From Nocardioides immobilis (GTDB lineage: Bacteria; Actinomycetota; Actinomycetes; Propionibacteriales; Nocardioidaceae): 64,000 bases of DNA. Location: the NCBI RefSeq assembly GCF_003515065.1, contig NZ_QXGH01000010.1, positions 248,001-312,000 of the forward strand, read 5' to 3'. The position numbers and the translations under genes are program-made. The notes beneath the pieces are model-generated. The model ran no database searches and was not told where the DNA came from. It saw nothing but the letters and a program-made list of their open reading frames with translations. Of the stretch, positions 26,950 to 35,301 are shown piece after piece; position 1 is the stretch's first letter; each line of letters starts with the position of its first letter.

Positions 26950-28079
26950 ATCGCCTCCGCCACAAGAAGGGTCACGTCCTCCGAGACGATGCCTGTCTCG
27001 GTATCCACGGAGTGACTGACCGCGGTCGTCCCTCGCGGGCGGACACTGAGCAGGTCGACCACTTCCAGCAAGCGCAGGGCGCCGTTGGCCAGGCCGGGAA
27101 AGTTGCTGCGAAGCCCACCGCTCGCGTTGATGGTGGTCTCGCCACCGACGCCCAGCGCATCAACGTAGGGCCGGTGCAGGGCTGGCGTGGGTGCGGAGAT
27201 CTCGGCCAGCTCGATCTGGTCAGGGCTGACGGCGGCCTGGGCGAGCGCCATCCGGGCTGCTCGTCGGCTGGTCGCACCGGGGTCGGTGAGCCACTCGCCT
27301 GGCCAGGTGTAGCCACCGGTCGCATGTCCGAGGCCCGTCAACCGCGCGTCGCGGCCCAGGCACCGGCCCGCCCGAGCAGGCGAGGCCAGGACGATGGCGA
27401 CCGCGCCGGTGGAGTAGGCCGGGAGCATCAGCTCGTGCAGCGGCCAGGCGATCGGGACGGAGGCGAGCACGTCGTCCTGCGTTGCGGCGAAGCGCCGCAG
27501 TGAACGCTCGAGGCCCCCGCCCCGGCTGATCTCGTCGGCAGCGAGCGTTGCGTAGTCCGCGACGGTCCGGTCGACGAGTCCGTAGCCCGCCTGGAGTGCG
27601 TAGCTCGCGTTCGCCGTCATCGCGATGGGTCGGTCGAAATGGGGCTCGAAGCCGAGGTTCGAGACCTGCTCGACGAACGCCCGTCGCGTGGCCGCGCCGC
27701 CGGACCTCTCGGGGTTGTAGACGCCAACCGCCACAGCGACCTCGACGTCGCCCGAGGCGATGGCCTGGGCGGCGCAGACGATCGCGAGCCCCGCGTCACC
27801 CTCGACCCGGAAGGAGTCGCCGAGATAGCCGCCGGCGGCGGAGTTCGTGAGACCGCTCGAGATGCTGCGCCCGTCGAGGACGTCCATTGAGGCGAGCACG
27901 GAGAGCCCTAGATCCTGCTTGCGCAGTCCGCACTCACGCAGCGCCTTGTACACCGCCTCGAAGACCAGCTCGTCGAGCATCGCATCGTGCTCCGGCAGGA
28001 ACCTCGTCGAGGCAGCGCCGACGACGTGGACCGGGGCAACCGCGCGTTGTGCGGCACCTCGACCGATAGGTGGCTTCAT
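26946..28079 (-). CDS. second thiolase-like protein lacking canonical catalytic residues
   Basis: A 377-aa thiolase-fold protein. ATG 28079 is used (MKPPIGRGAAQRAVAPVHVV) because AGGAAGG lies about 5 nt upstream; the frame upstream to 28280 is not family-like. The usual Cys region reads VEGDAGLAIVCAAQAIASGD, where Cys is replaced, and the C-terminal motif reads NASGGLRSNFPGLANGALRL instead of a Gly-His-Pro motif. Paired with the 25765 protein and DUF35, it resembles the two-thiolase plus DUF35 modules of steroid-type catabolic clusters. First gene of its operon, divergent from the ACD pair at 28224. Confidence 0.85.
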   Translation of the reverse strand: MKPPIGRGAAQRAVAPVHVVGAASTRFLPEHDAMLDELVFEAVYKALRECGLRKQDLGLSVLASMDVLDGRSISSGLTNSAAGGYLGDSFRVEGDAGLAIVCAAQAIASGDVEVAVAVGVYNPERSGGAATRRAFVEQVSNLGFEPHFDRPIAMTANASYALQAGYGLVDRTVADYATLAADEISRGGGLERSLRRFAATQDDVLASVPIAWPLHELMLPAYSTGAVAIVLASPARAGRCLGRDARLTGLGHATGGYTWPGEWLTDPGATSRRAARMALAQAAVSPDQIELAEISAPTPALHRPYVDALGVGGETTINASGGLRSNFPGLANGALRLLEVVDLLSVRPRGTTAVSHSVDTETGIVSEDVTLLVAEAI

Positions 28080-28223
28080 GTGACCTTCCTTGTCCTGGTG
28101 ATGCAAAGGTAGGCCGCGCGGCGGGGCCGCGGGTGTCCCATCGCGCGACAGCGCGGGAGGGTTTGCGGTGGTGACCGAGAGTGCGACACCCGAGCACGCG
28201 AGGTGCGTGCGAGCCTCAGACGC

Positions 28224-29408
28224 ATGACGGATGTTGCAGTCGACCTGGCTCGGCGGATCGAGGGCGTCCTGACGGCGCACCCTCCCGAAACAACCGATCG
28301 ACTGGAGTTTCTACGGGCGCGGTTCGCGGCGGGCCTGGCCTGGGTGCACTATCCGGAGGGCCTCGGCGGGCTCGGCCTCGACGCCCGGTACCAGCCTGAT
28401 GTCGATGCCGTGTTCGCGGCCGCCGGCGCTCCTGACAATCGCCCGCACGGCAACGTGATCGGCCTCGGTATGGCCGCGCCGACCGTGCTTCGCTATGCCA
28501 CGCCCGAGCAGCAGCAGCGTTGGATCCCGCCACTGTGGACCGGCGAGGAGATCTGGTGCCAGCTCTTCAGCGAGCCCGGGGCGGGCTCCGACCTCGCTGC
28601 CGCAGGCGCATCGGCCAGACGTGACGGCGACGCGTGGGTCGTGAACGGCCAGAAGGTCTGGACGTCCCTGGCACACGACGCCCGCTGGGCACTGCTGTTG
28701 GTCCGCACGGGCCCGACGCTCCCGAAGCATCAAGGACTGTCCTACTTCGTGCTCGACCTGACGACCCCAGGTGTCGACGTCCGCTCCCTGCGCCAGCTGA
28801 CGGGTGAGGCCGAGTTCAACGAGGTCTTCCTCGATGACGTTCGCGTGCCCGACGAGAACCGCCTCGGAGAGATCGGCGAGGGCTGGAAGGTCACCCAGGC
28901 GACGCTCATGAACGAGCGGGTCGCTATCGGTGGTGGTGCCGGGACTCGAGAGTCGGGACCGATCGGCGACGTGGTCCGCCTGTGGCGGGAGAGCCCGCAA
29001 GCCAGACGTCCCGAGAACTTCGACGCGCTGTTGCGGCTGTGGACGGATGCCGAGGCCCTGCGGCTGACCGGGGCACGGCTCGGGCAGCAGCTCGAAGTCG
29101 GCGCGCCCGGCCCGGAGGGGTCGGGCCTCAAGCTCGCGTTCGCGGAGCTGGCGCAGGCAGCCGCCTCTCTGCAGCTCGACCTCCTGGGGTCCGAGGCGCT
29201 GAGGTACGACGACTGGTCACTGCGTCGGCCGGACTTCTCGAGCCCGCCCGACCGGGTCGCTGGCTACTGGTACCTGCGCAATCGCGCCAACTCCATCGAG
29301 GGCGGGACCTCGGAGATCATGCGCAACATCATCTCCGAGCGGGTCCTCGGGCTGCCATCCGAGCCGCGTGTCGACACGGACATCCCGTGGAAGGATCTGC
29401 CGAAGTGA
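28224..29408 (+). CDS. acyl-CoA dehydrogenase, first subunit of second coupled pair
   Basis: A 394-aa ACD from ATG 28224 (MTDVAVDLARRIEGVLTAHP). The flavin/substrate loop CQLFSEPGAGSDLAAAGASA, VVNGQKVWTSLAHDARWALL and the C-terminal NSIEGGTSEIMRNIISERVL are typical. As in the first pair, the 'Y-E-G-T' position is changed (IEGGTS). It is translationally coupled to the next ACD by a 4-nt overlap, so it is probably the large subunit of a heteromeric dehydrogenase. It starts a plus-strand operon divergent from the thiolase-like genes. Confidence 0.92.
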   Translation: MTDVAVDLARRIEGVLTAHPPETTDRLEFLRARFAAGLAWVHYPEGLGGLGLDARYQPDVDAVFAAAGAPDNRPHGNVIGLGMAAPTVLRYATPEQQQRWIPPLWTGEEIWCQLFSEPGAGSDLAAAGASARRDGDAWVVNGQKVWTSLAHDARWALLLVRTGPTLPKHQGLSYFVLDLTTPGVDVRSLRQLTGEAEFNEVFLDDVRVPDENRLGEIGEGWKVTQATLMNERVAIGGGAGTRESGPIGDVVRLWRESPQARRPENFDALLRLWTDAEALRLTGARLGQQLEVGAPGPEGSGLKLAFAELAQAAASLQLDLLGSEALRYDDWSLRRPDFSSPPDRVAGYWYLRNRANSIEGGTSEIMRNIISERVLGLPSEPRVDTDIPWKDLPK

Positions 29409-30517
29409 GCCAGATACCGTCATTGCTCTACGCCGATGTGGAGGACGATCTGCGCAGGGCCGTGCGTGTCATGCTGGCCGACCGGGCGCCGATCGAGGAG
29501 ATCCTCGATCGCAGCGACCAGGAGGACGCGTACGGCAAGGGCGCTCGCCAGATCTGGTCGGGGCTGGTCGAAGAGCTCGGTGTCGCCGCGTTGGCTGTCC
29601 CTGCGGAGCTCGGCGGTGCCGGTGCTTCCTGGCGCGAGGTGGCGGTTGTGCTCGAAGAGCTGGGGCGCGGCGTCGTCGATGTCCCGTTCTTCACCAGTGC
29701 TGTGCTGGCGACCTCGCTCGCCCACGAGGCGGGAGCGATCGACCTGCTGGGTGAGCTGGCCACCGGTGAGGCCGTTGGCGCCGTCGTTGCGTCGTTTGCT
29801 GCCCCGCTCGTGCCTCCCGAGGGGCTGACGTGGGACGGCCGTGTGGTGTCGGGGACGGTACGCACCGTGGCTGGCGTCGCGGAGGCGACCCATCTGCTCG
29901 TCCCGGTCGCCGACGCATTGCTCGTCGTTGCCGCCGAGCAGGCCGATGCCCTCGCTGTGCCGTCCCTCGACATGACTCGTAGGGTCGCGGACGTGACGTT
30001 CGAGGGCGTCGAAGCCGCGGTCGTGGCCGAGGGGCCCGAGGTCGTCGTCGCGCTGGCCCGCAGCGCTGACCTGGCCGCGGCTCTGCTCGCCTCGGAGCAG
30101 CTCGGCCTTGCCGAGCGGGTGCTTGAACTGACAGTCGACTACCTCAAGCAACGTCGCCAGTTCGGCCGCGTTCTGGGCTCCTACCAGGCGCTCAAGCACC
30201 GCCTTGCCGATCTGTGGACATCCGTGACCCAAGCGCGTGCTGTCGCCCGGTACGCCGCAGCCTGCGCCTCGGCCACGGACGGCCCGGACGCGAGCGACCT
30301 GTCGGTCGCGGCGTCACTCGCCCAAGCGGTCTGTGGCGAGGTGGCTCTTCGAGCAGCCGAAGAGTGCCTTCAGCTCCACGGCGGCATCGGCTTCACCTGG
30401 GAGCACCCTGCCCATCTTTACGTCAAGCGAGCCCGTACGGACGCGTTGGCGCTCGGCACTCCCTCATGGCACCGCCGGCGCCTCGCCGACCTTGCAGGCC
30501 TTCCCCATCCGGCCTGA
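29405..30517 (+). CDS. acyl-CoA dehydrogenase, second subunit of second coupled pair
   Basis: A 370-aa protein from GTG 29405; the open frame upstream to 28982 lies inside the previous gene and is ignored. The N-terminal helices (ELGVAALAVPAELGGAGASW) and C-terminal domain (LKQRRQFGRVLGSYQALKHR, LHGGIGFTWEHPAHLYVKRA) are conserved. The central flavin-loop region is degenerate, as in the 19634 protein. It is the likely partner of the 28224 product and gives the locus two paralogous heteromeric ACDs, perhaps for successive side-chain or ring steps. Confidence 0.9.
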   Translation: MSQIPSLLYADVEDDLRRAVRVMLADRAPIEEILDRSDQEDAYGKGARQIWSGLVEELGVAALAVPAELGGAGASWREVAVVLEELGRGVVDVPFFTSAVLATSLAHEAGAIDLLGELATGEAVGAVVASFAAPLVPPEGLTWDGRVVSGTVRTVAGVAEATHLLVPVADALLVVAAEQADALAVPSLDMTRRVADVTFEGVEAAVVAEGPEVVVALARSADLAAALLASEQLGLAERVLELTVDYLKQRRQFGRVLGSYQALKHRLADLWTSVTQARAVARYAAACASATDGPDASDLSVAASLAQAVCGEVALRAAEECLQLHGGIGFTWEHPAHLYVKRARTDALALGTPSWHRRRLADLAGLPHPA

Positions 30518-30557
30518 GCGCCCGCCGACCCGGTCGACCTGTGACGAAAGGCACTCG

Positions 30558-30785
30558 ATGACAACACGTGGACTCACGGCGCGTGAGCTTGTGGTGCGCG
30601 AGGAGCCGAGCGTGGGGGAGCGCGGACTTCGCGGCGTCGTGCGCGACGTCGTGATCGGCCTCGGGCGTGCCCTCGTCCAGGAGCGTGGGCGCCGTGGTGA
30701 ACCGATGCAGGCGCAGTGGAGCTGCTGGCGGGGTGTGCTCAACCACATCGGCGGGCGCATGGTCGGGCTCCCGAGGTCGTACTGA
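30558..30785 (+). CDS. short hypothetical protein
   Basis: A 75-aa basic protein from ATG 30558 with GAAAGG about 7 nt upstream (begins MTTRGLTARELVVREEPSVG). Its stop overlaps the ATG of the following SDR by one base, which supports translation. It contains two Trp-x-x-Trp-like positions (QAQWSCWRGVLNHIGGRMVG) but no motif I recognise. It may be a small accessory protein or the decayed N-terminus of a larger gene. Confidence 0.45.
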   Translation: MTTRGLTARELVVREEPSVGERGLRGVVRDVVIGLGRALVQERGRRGEPMQAQWSCWRGVLNHIGGRMVGLPRSY

Positions 30786-31540
30786 TGGTCGACCTCACCG
30801 GCCGCACGATCGTCGTCACCGGAGGCAACAGCGGCCTCGGCCTCAGCATGGCTCACGGCGTGGGCCGACAAGGTGCAGCGATCGCGATCTGGTCGCGCAC
30901 CAAGACCCGGAACGACGAGGCCCTCGCCGAGCTGCGCGAGGCCGGGATCGAAAGCTCGGCGGTCGCCTGTGACACGGGCGACGAGCTCGACGTCGCCGAG
31001 GCGATGCGCGAGACGGTCGCCCGCTACGGCAAGGTCGACTGCCTCATCGCCAATGCGGGCATCGCGTCGACTGCACCCTTCGTGGACACCGACCTCGAGG
31101 AATGGCACCGCGTGCTTCGCACCAATCTCGACGGCAGCTTCCTGTGCACGCGCGAGGCCGCGCGACACTTCGTCGAACGGGGCGAGGGCGGGTCGATGAT
31201 CGTCGTGTCCTCGATGATCGCGCGGTACGGCGGTGCCGGGCAGGCGGCGTACACCACCAGCAAGAACGGACTGATCGGTCTGGGTCGCACGCTCGCCGTC
31301 GAACTGGCCCCGCACGGGGTCCGCGTCAACATCCTCATCCCGGGCTGGACTGCGACCGCGATGAACACCCACCTGCGTGAGGATGAGAAGTTCATGCGCG
31401 CGACCACCCGACGCACACCCGTGCGGCGATGGGCCGAACCGGAGGAGTTCCATGAGGTCGCGGCCTTCCTGGCCGATCCGGCGCTGACGTTCCACACCGG
31501 CAACGAGGTGGTCGTCGACGGTGGCTACACCATCTTCTGA
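30785..31540 (+). CDS. SDR family oxidoreductase
   Basis: A 251-aa SDR from ATG 30785, overlapping the previous stop by one base. Motifs: VTGGNSGLGLSMAHGVGRQG (NAD(P) loop), IANAGIAST, VSSMIARYGGAGQAAYTTSK (catalytic Ser, Tyr, Lys) and the C-terminal HTGNEVVVDGGYTIF. It is a classical FabG-like dehydrogenase and probably acts on a hydroxyacyl-CoA or cyclic alcohol made by the ACD/hydratase steps. It is the last gene before a 541-nt gap. Confidence 0.88.
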   Translation: MVDLTGRTIVVTGGNSGLGLSMAHGVGRQGAAIAIWSRTKTRNDEALAELREAGIESSAVACDTGDELDVAEAMRETVARYGKVDCLIANAGIASTAPFVDTDLEEWHRVLRTNLDGSFLCTREAARHFVERGEGGSMIVVSSMIARYGGAGQAAYTTSKNGLIGLGRTLAVELAPHGVRVNILIPGWTATAMNTHLREDEKFMRATTRRTPVRRWAEPEEFHEVAAFLADPALTFHTGNEVVVDGGYTIF

Positions 31541-31558
31541 CGCCGCATTCTCGCGGCG
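31541..31558 (+). terminator. short stem-loop after the SDR
   Basis: CGCCGC (31541-31546) pairs with GCGGCG (31553-31558) around a 6-nt loop directly after the stop codon. The stem is short and there is no U-tract, so this is only a possible terminator. Confidence 0.35.
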
Positions 31559-32081
31559 ACCTGATCTCGTGACCACGACCAGCGCCAACGAGCTGGAGCA
31601 CAGCCGCGTCCCCCGCGACCGTCGTGACGGCACAGGTTGCGAGCCCGACGGCGTTGCTCACCTGCCCCCGTGCCACGTCTGTCCGGGCGCCTCGGCAGGT
31701 AGCAGGGAACGGCTACGCGGTCGGCACCAGGTCCTGAATCGAGTCGCCCGCGACCGCATCGGCGCCTTCGCTGATGCGACCGGCGACCGCCGATGGGTCC
31801 ACGGCGACGTCGAGCGTGCGGCGGATGGACCTGTCGGAAGCTGAAGTCGCGGATGGCCTTCTGGCGAGGGGTGTCGATGATCCCGGACTTCCGCAGGAGG
31901 CACCCGCGAGGGCGTCACGTCCGGGTGTTCCACGATGGGGCAGGACGGATTTCGGCTCCCTCATCCGATGCGTGCCGGTGCGCCGGCACACCGACGCGCA
32001 CACCGCCATCGTGTGCCACGATGCGACAATCCTGGCGGCCTTGCCGGCCCTATCGTTCGAAGGGACGAGGAGGCGAGGCCG
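31559..32081. other. 523-bp region with possible minus-strand remnant
   Basis: No intact gene is seen. The minus strand from about 31925 to 31713 has coding-like stretches in two frames (SGIIDTPRQKAIRDFSFRQ, then a frame with DRSIRRTLDVAVDPSAVAGR ending at a stop at 31713), which look like the 3' part of a decayed gene of unknown family. The plus side near 32065 carries GAGGAGG, the probable ribosome site of the enoyl-CoA hydratase. Confidence 0.35.
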
Positions 32082-32900
32082 ATGTCGGCAATCAATGGCG
32101 GGTCCATCATCGACACTGAGGGCCCGGTCGCCGACGGCGACGTCGGCTACGCGGTCGATGGCGCGGTCGCGGTCATCACTCTGGACCGTCCGTGGGCGCA
32201 CAACGCGTTGAACGTGCACATGATCCGTCGGCTGGCCGAGGCCATGGACGCTGCCTGCTGCGATCAGGAGGTGCGGGCGATCGTGCTGACCGGAGCAGGC
32301 GAGAAGGCCTTCAGCGCGGGCGGAGACCTCGGGGAGCTGATTCCCCGCCTCACCAAGGGCGAGCTCGAGATCTTGGTCCCGGATCCAGCGAAGCGCTTCT
32401 TCTCGGATGCGTTCAAACCGATCGTCGCCGCCGTCAACGGCATCTGCCTGGCGGGCGGCCTCGAGATCCTGCTCGGCACGGACATTCGGGTCGCGGCCGA
32501 GCATGCGGTGTTCGGGCTCCCCGAGGTGCGGTGGGGCCTGGTGCCCGGCGGCGGCACGCACGTGCGGCTGCCACAGCAGGTCCCGTGGGCCATTGCGATG
32601 CACCTCTTGCTGACCGGTGACCACATCGACGCCCCGCGAGCCGCCCAGCACGGTCTGGTGACCGAGGTGGTCGCCGCTGCCCGAGTGCGGGAGCGGGCGA
32701 TGGAGGTTGCAGGCGACATCGCTCGCAATGCCCCGGTCGCGGTGCGGACCGCCAAGGAGATCGCCGTACGGGCGCTCGGCAACGAACCTCGCTTCGCACT
32801 GGAGTTGGCGCTCAACGAGCGGGTTCTCCGCACCGAGGACGCGGTGGAAGGCCCCCGCGCATTCATGGAAAAGCGCTCCCCGCGCTACCGAAACCGATGA
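32082..32900 (+). CDS. enoyl-CoA hydratase/isomerase family protein
   Basis: A 272-aa crotonase. ATG 32082 has GAGGAGG upstream, though the frame opens at 31935. Motifs: LTGAGEKAFSAGGDLGELI and NGICLAGGLEILLGTDIRVA (oxyanion hole), with FGLPEVRWGLVPGGGTHVRL (a Glu in the second catalytic region). The first catalytic Glu of hydratases is not conserved, as the stretch reads GGLEILLG. It overlaps the next ACD gene by 4 nt and probably acts directly with it on one CoA ester. Confidence 0.88.
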   Translation: MSAINGGSIIDTEGPVADGDVGYAVDGAVAVITLDRPWAHNALNVHMIRRLAEAMDAACCDQEVRAIVLTGAGEKAFSAGGDLGELIPRLTKGELEILVPDPAKRFFSDAFKPIVAAVNGICLAGGLEILLGTDIRVAAEHAVFGLPEVRWGLVPGGGTHVRLPQQVPWAIAMHLLLTGDHIDAPRAAQHGLVTEVVAAARVRERAMEVAGDIARNAPVAVRTAKEIAVRALGNEPRFALELALNERVLRTEDAVEGPRAFMEKRSPRYRNR

Positions 32901-34099
32901 CCATCCAGGAGAACGATGTGAACGTTGATGCGATGCCGACGGTGCACCCGGACAGCCGAGAGCTCGTTGCTTCGGTCTTCGACGCGGTCAAGGGCGTGGC
33001 AGCGGTCTTCCCGCGGTCGCTGTTCCTGCAACGAGCACGGGAAGGAGGGCATGCCAGGGAGCTGTGGGACGCACTGGTAGCGGCGGACCTGCTCGCCATC
33101 GGCGTGCCCGAAGAGCTTGGTGGCGCCGGTGGCGGCCTCACCGGCACCACGGCAGTCATGGAAGCCTTGGCGCGTGTCGGCGTGCCTCCGCTGCAGTACT
33201 CGCTGACCACGTTCTCCCGGGAAGCGATCCTGAAGCACGGGTCGGACCAGCAGATCCAGGACCACGTGGTCGCCACGATCTCGGGCAAACGCAAGATCTG
33301 TCTCGGTGTCACCGAACCGGAGGCCGGCACGAACTCCTTCGCCGCGCGTACGCTGGCTCGGCAGATGCCCGACGGCAGCTACCGCATCAAGGGCCAGAAG
33401 GTGTTCATCTCGGGTGCAGACGAGTCGGACCACATACTGCTCCTCGCGCGGACCGCCGCGCCGGACGAGGAGGTGGGCCGCCGCCAAGGTTTCGGGCTGT
33501 TCCTCGTGGACATGTCCCTGCCCGGAATCGAGCTGCGTCGGCTCGACATCCAGTGGTACGCGCCGGAGAACCAGTACGAGGTCTTCTTCGATGACGTCGA
33601 GGTGCCGGCTGAGGCGCTGATCGGGGAACAAGGGCTCGGGTTCGACCACCTGCTCTCGTGCCTCAACCAGGAACGGGTGACCGTCGCCGCCTGGGCATTG
33701 GGACTTGGGGAGTATGCGCTGCGTAAGGCTGTCGACTACGCCAAGGTGCGCGCACCGTTCGGCACTCCGATCGGTGCGCACCAGGCTGTACAGCACCCCT
33801 TGGCACTGGCCAAGGCTGAGATGGAAGCCGCCCGCCAGGTCATGTACTCGGCCGCGGCCGCCTATGACAGTGGCAAGGATGCGGGCGAGCAGGCCAACAT
33901 GGCGAAGCTCCTGGGTACTCGGGCCGCGCTGGCCGCGGTCGAGGCGTCGATACAGACGCACGGAGGCTCGGCCTTTGTCTACGAGAGCGATGTCGTCACG
34001 TTGTGGCCGATGCTGCGCGTCCTCCAGATCGCCCCATTGAACAACGAGTCGATCCTGAACTACATCGGCGAACGCGTGCTCGGACTACCCCGCAACTAG
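32897..34099 (+). CDS. acyl-CoA dehydrogenase family protein
   Basis: A 400-aa ACD from ATG 32897. Motifs: KICLGVTEPEAGTNSFAART (with 'T-E-P-E-A-G-T-N' replacing the more common 'A-G-S-D'), IKGQKVFISGADESDHILLL and the C-terminal RVLQIAPLNNESILNYIGER. The catalytic-base region reads LNNES instead of 'Y-E-G-T', so the base is placed differently or chemistry differs. It is a single-gene ACD, in contrast to the two coupled pairs, and is translationally coupled to the enoyl-CoA hydratase; the flavin reductase follows after 13 nt. Confidence 0.88.
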   Translation: MTIQENDVNVDAMPTVHPDSRELVASVFDAVKGVAAVFPRSLFLQRAREGGHARELWDALVAADLLAIGVPEELGGAGGGLTGTTAVMEALARVGVPPLQYSLTTFSREAILKHGSDQQIQDHVVATISGKRKICLGVTEPEAGTNSFAARTLARQMPDGSYRIKGQKVFISGADESDHILLLARTAAPDEEVGRRQGFGLFLVDMSLPGIELRRLDIQWYAPENQYEVFFDDVEVPAEALIGEQGLGFDHLLSCLNQERVTVAAWALGLGEYALRKAVDYAKVRAPFGTPIGAHQAVQHPLALAKAEMEAARQVMYSAAAAYDSGKDAGEQANMAKLLGTRAALAAVEASIQTHGGSAFVYESDVVTLWPMLRVLQIAPLNNESILNYIGERVLGLPRN

Positions 34100-34112
34100 A
34101 CCAGGAGAAACC

Positions 34113-34631
34113 GTGATCACCGTCGAGTCATTACCCCAACGCGCTGACGTGCTACGCCAGGCATTCGGCTGCTTCCCCAGCGGTGTGACCGCCGTCTGTG
34201 CTGTCGGAGAAGAGGGGCCGGTGGGGATGGCCGTGAGCTCGTTCACCTCGGTGTCGCTGGCCCCCCCGTTGCTGTCGGTGTGTGTGCAGAGCAGCTCGAG
34301 CACCTGGCCGAAGCTTCGCGAGAGCCCGAGGCTGGGCGTCAGCGTCCTGGCCGAGCATCAAGCTGTGTCGGGCCGCAGGCTGTCCATGAAGACCGGTGAC
34401 CGCTTCGCTGGCATGGCTTGGAGCGCGAGCCCAGAGGGCGCGCTGTTCGTATCTGGCGCCGCCGCGTCGTTCGACTGCGCCATCCACGCCGAAGTGCCGG
34501 CCGGCGACCACACCATGGTGCTGCTGGCCGTTCTCGGGTTGCAGGCGATGCCCGATGTCGCGCCGCTGGTGTTTCACGGCAGCCGCTTCCGGCGGCTGGA
34601 AACCGAAGAGTCTGTCATGGAGGCTTCGTGA
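34113..34631 (+). CDS. flavin reductase family protein (HpaC-like)
   Basis: A 172-aa split-barrel flavin reductase from GTG 34113. The family pattern is clear: FGCFPSGVTAVCAVGEEGPV, GMAVSSFTSVSLAPPLLSVC and a C-terminal LVFHGSRFRRLE. Such enzymes use NAD(P)H to make FMNH2 or FADH2 for a two-component monooxygenase. The best candidate partner here is the luciferase-like monooxygenase at 40924, although it lies in another operon. It is the last gene of the 32082-34631 operon. Confidence 0.9.
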   Translation: MITVESLPQRADVLRQAFGCFPSGVTAVCAVGEEGPVGMAVSSFTSVSLAPPLLSVCVQSSSSTWPKLRESPRLGVSVLAEHQAVSGRRLSMKTGDRFAGMAWSASPEGALFVSGAAASFDCAIHAEVPAGDHTMVLLAVLGLQAMPDVAPLVFHGSRFRRLETEESVMEAS

Positions 34632-34995
34632 CCGGCGACGAGAACGCACCATGTTCGCCGTGATGGCATTCGGGATCCCGTGATCGGGCGACTTCGGCTC
34701 AGGATCGGCGGCAGCCTGGCCTTTCGTAGCGGCGCTCGTTTGCCGTTCGAAATACTCATCTCCGTGGCCACATCGGCATGGGGCCGTCGTCAGCGGCCTT
34801 GATTGCCGGCACGCGAGCTGCGGATCCGGTTGCGTGCCGCGTCGTGGGCATTCTCGAATTCCGCGGGCCATCATGACAGGGGATCCGTGGAGGCGGCGCG
34901 TCGATTTCTATCGAGCTCTACGGGCAGTGAACCTGACCACGGGCGGGATCAAGCTTGCTGCACGCCCGACATCGTGCATCGAGTTGTCGGCGGCG
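34632..34995. other. intergenic region, nothing recognised
   Basis: These 364 nt between the flavin reductase gene and the IS21 fossil show no supported gene, repeat or terminator that I can identify. Confidence 0.4.
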
Positions 34996-35190
34996 CTCGA
35001 AAGCTGAACCGCTTCGGCGGTGAAAAGTGAGCACTCAACGATTGGAGTGTGATCACTTTGGAGGACTGAGTACCGATCAAGAGGCTGGCCGCTGACGGGG
35101 TGTCGAAGGCACGGATGGCGGTGCCGTCGGGGATCTCGCCGACGACCACGGTTGTCAAGGCGGTGTATTCGAACGCGCCGCCGAGGTGTG
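34996..35190 (+). pseudogene. IS21-family istA remnant with left-end sequence
   Basis: From GTG 35049 the frame reads ITLED, a stop, then IKRLAADGVSKARMAV and GISPTTTVVKAVYSNAPPR. This is the N-terminal HTH of IS21 IstA, where 'E-D-W-x-x-I-R-R-L...G-V-S-x-A-R-I-A...G-I-S-R-x-T-V-x-K-A-V' is expected. The stop at 35067-35069 replaces the conserved Trp codon (TGG to TGA). The preceding GGCGGTGAAAAGTGAGCA near 35017 resembles an IS21 terminal repeat. The catalytic DDE domain and istB are absent. Confidence 0.72.
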
Positions 35191-35301
35191 TCCGGTCGCC
35201 GCTACGTGTGGATCAACTCTGCTGTGCAGATCTCGACGTCGTCGCCCGCTCCGGCACACGAATCATCGACGCAGGGCGCTGGGTGGCGTACGGCAGCCGA
35301 A

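Noticed and set aside
28135..28200. GGTGTC ... GACACC wide inverted repeat upstream of the ACD pair
   Set aside because: Arms are about 45 nt apart, too far for a normal operator and not part of a stable stem; could be chance.
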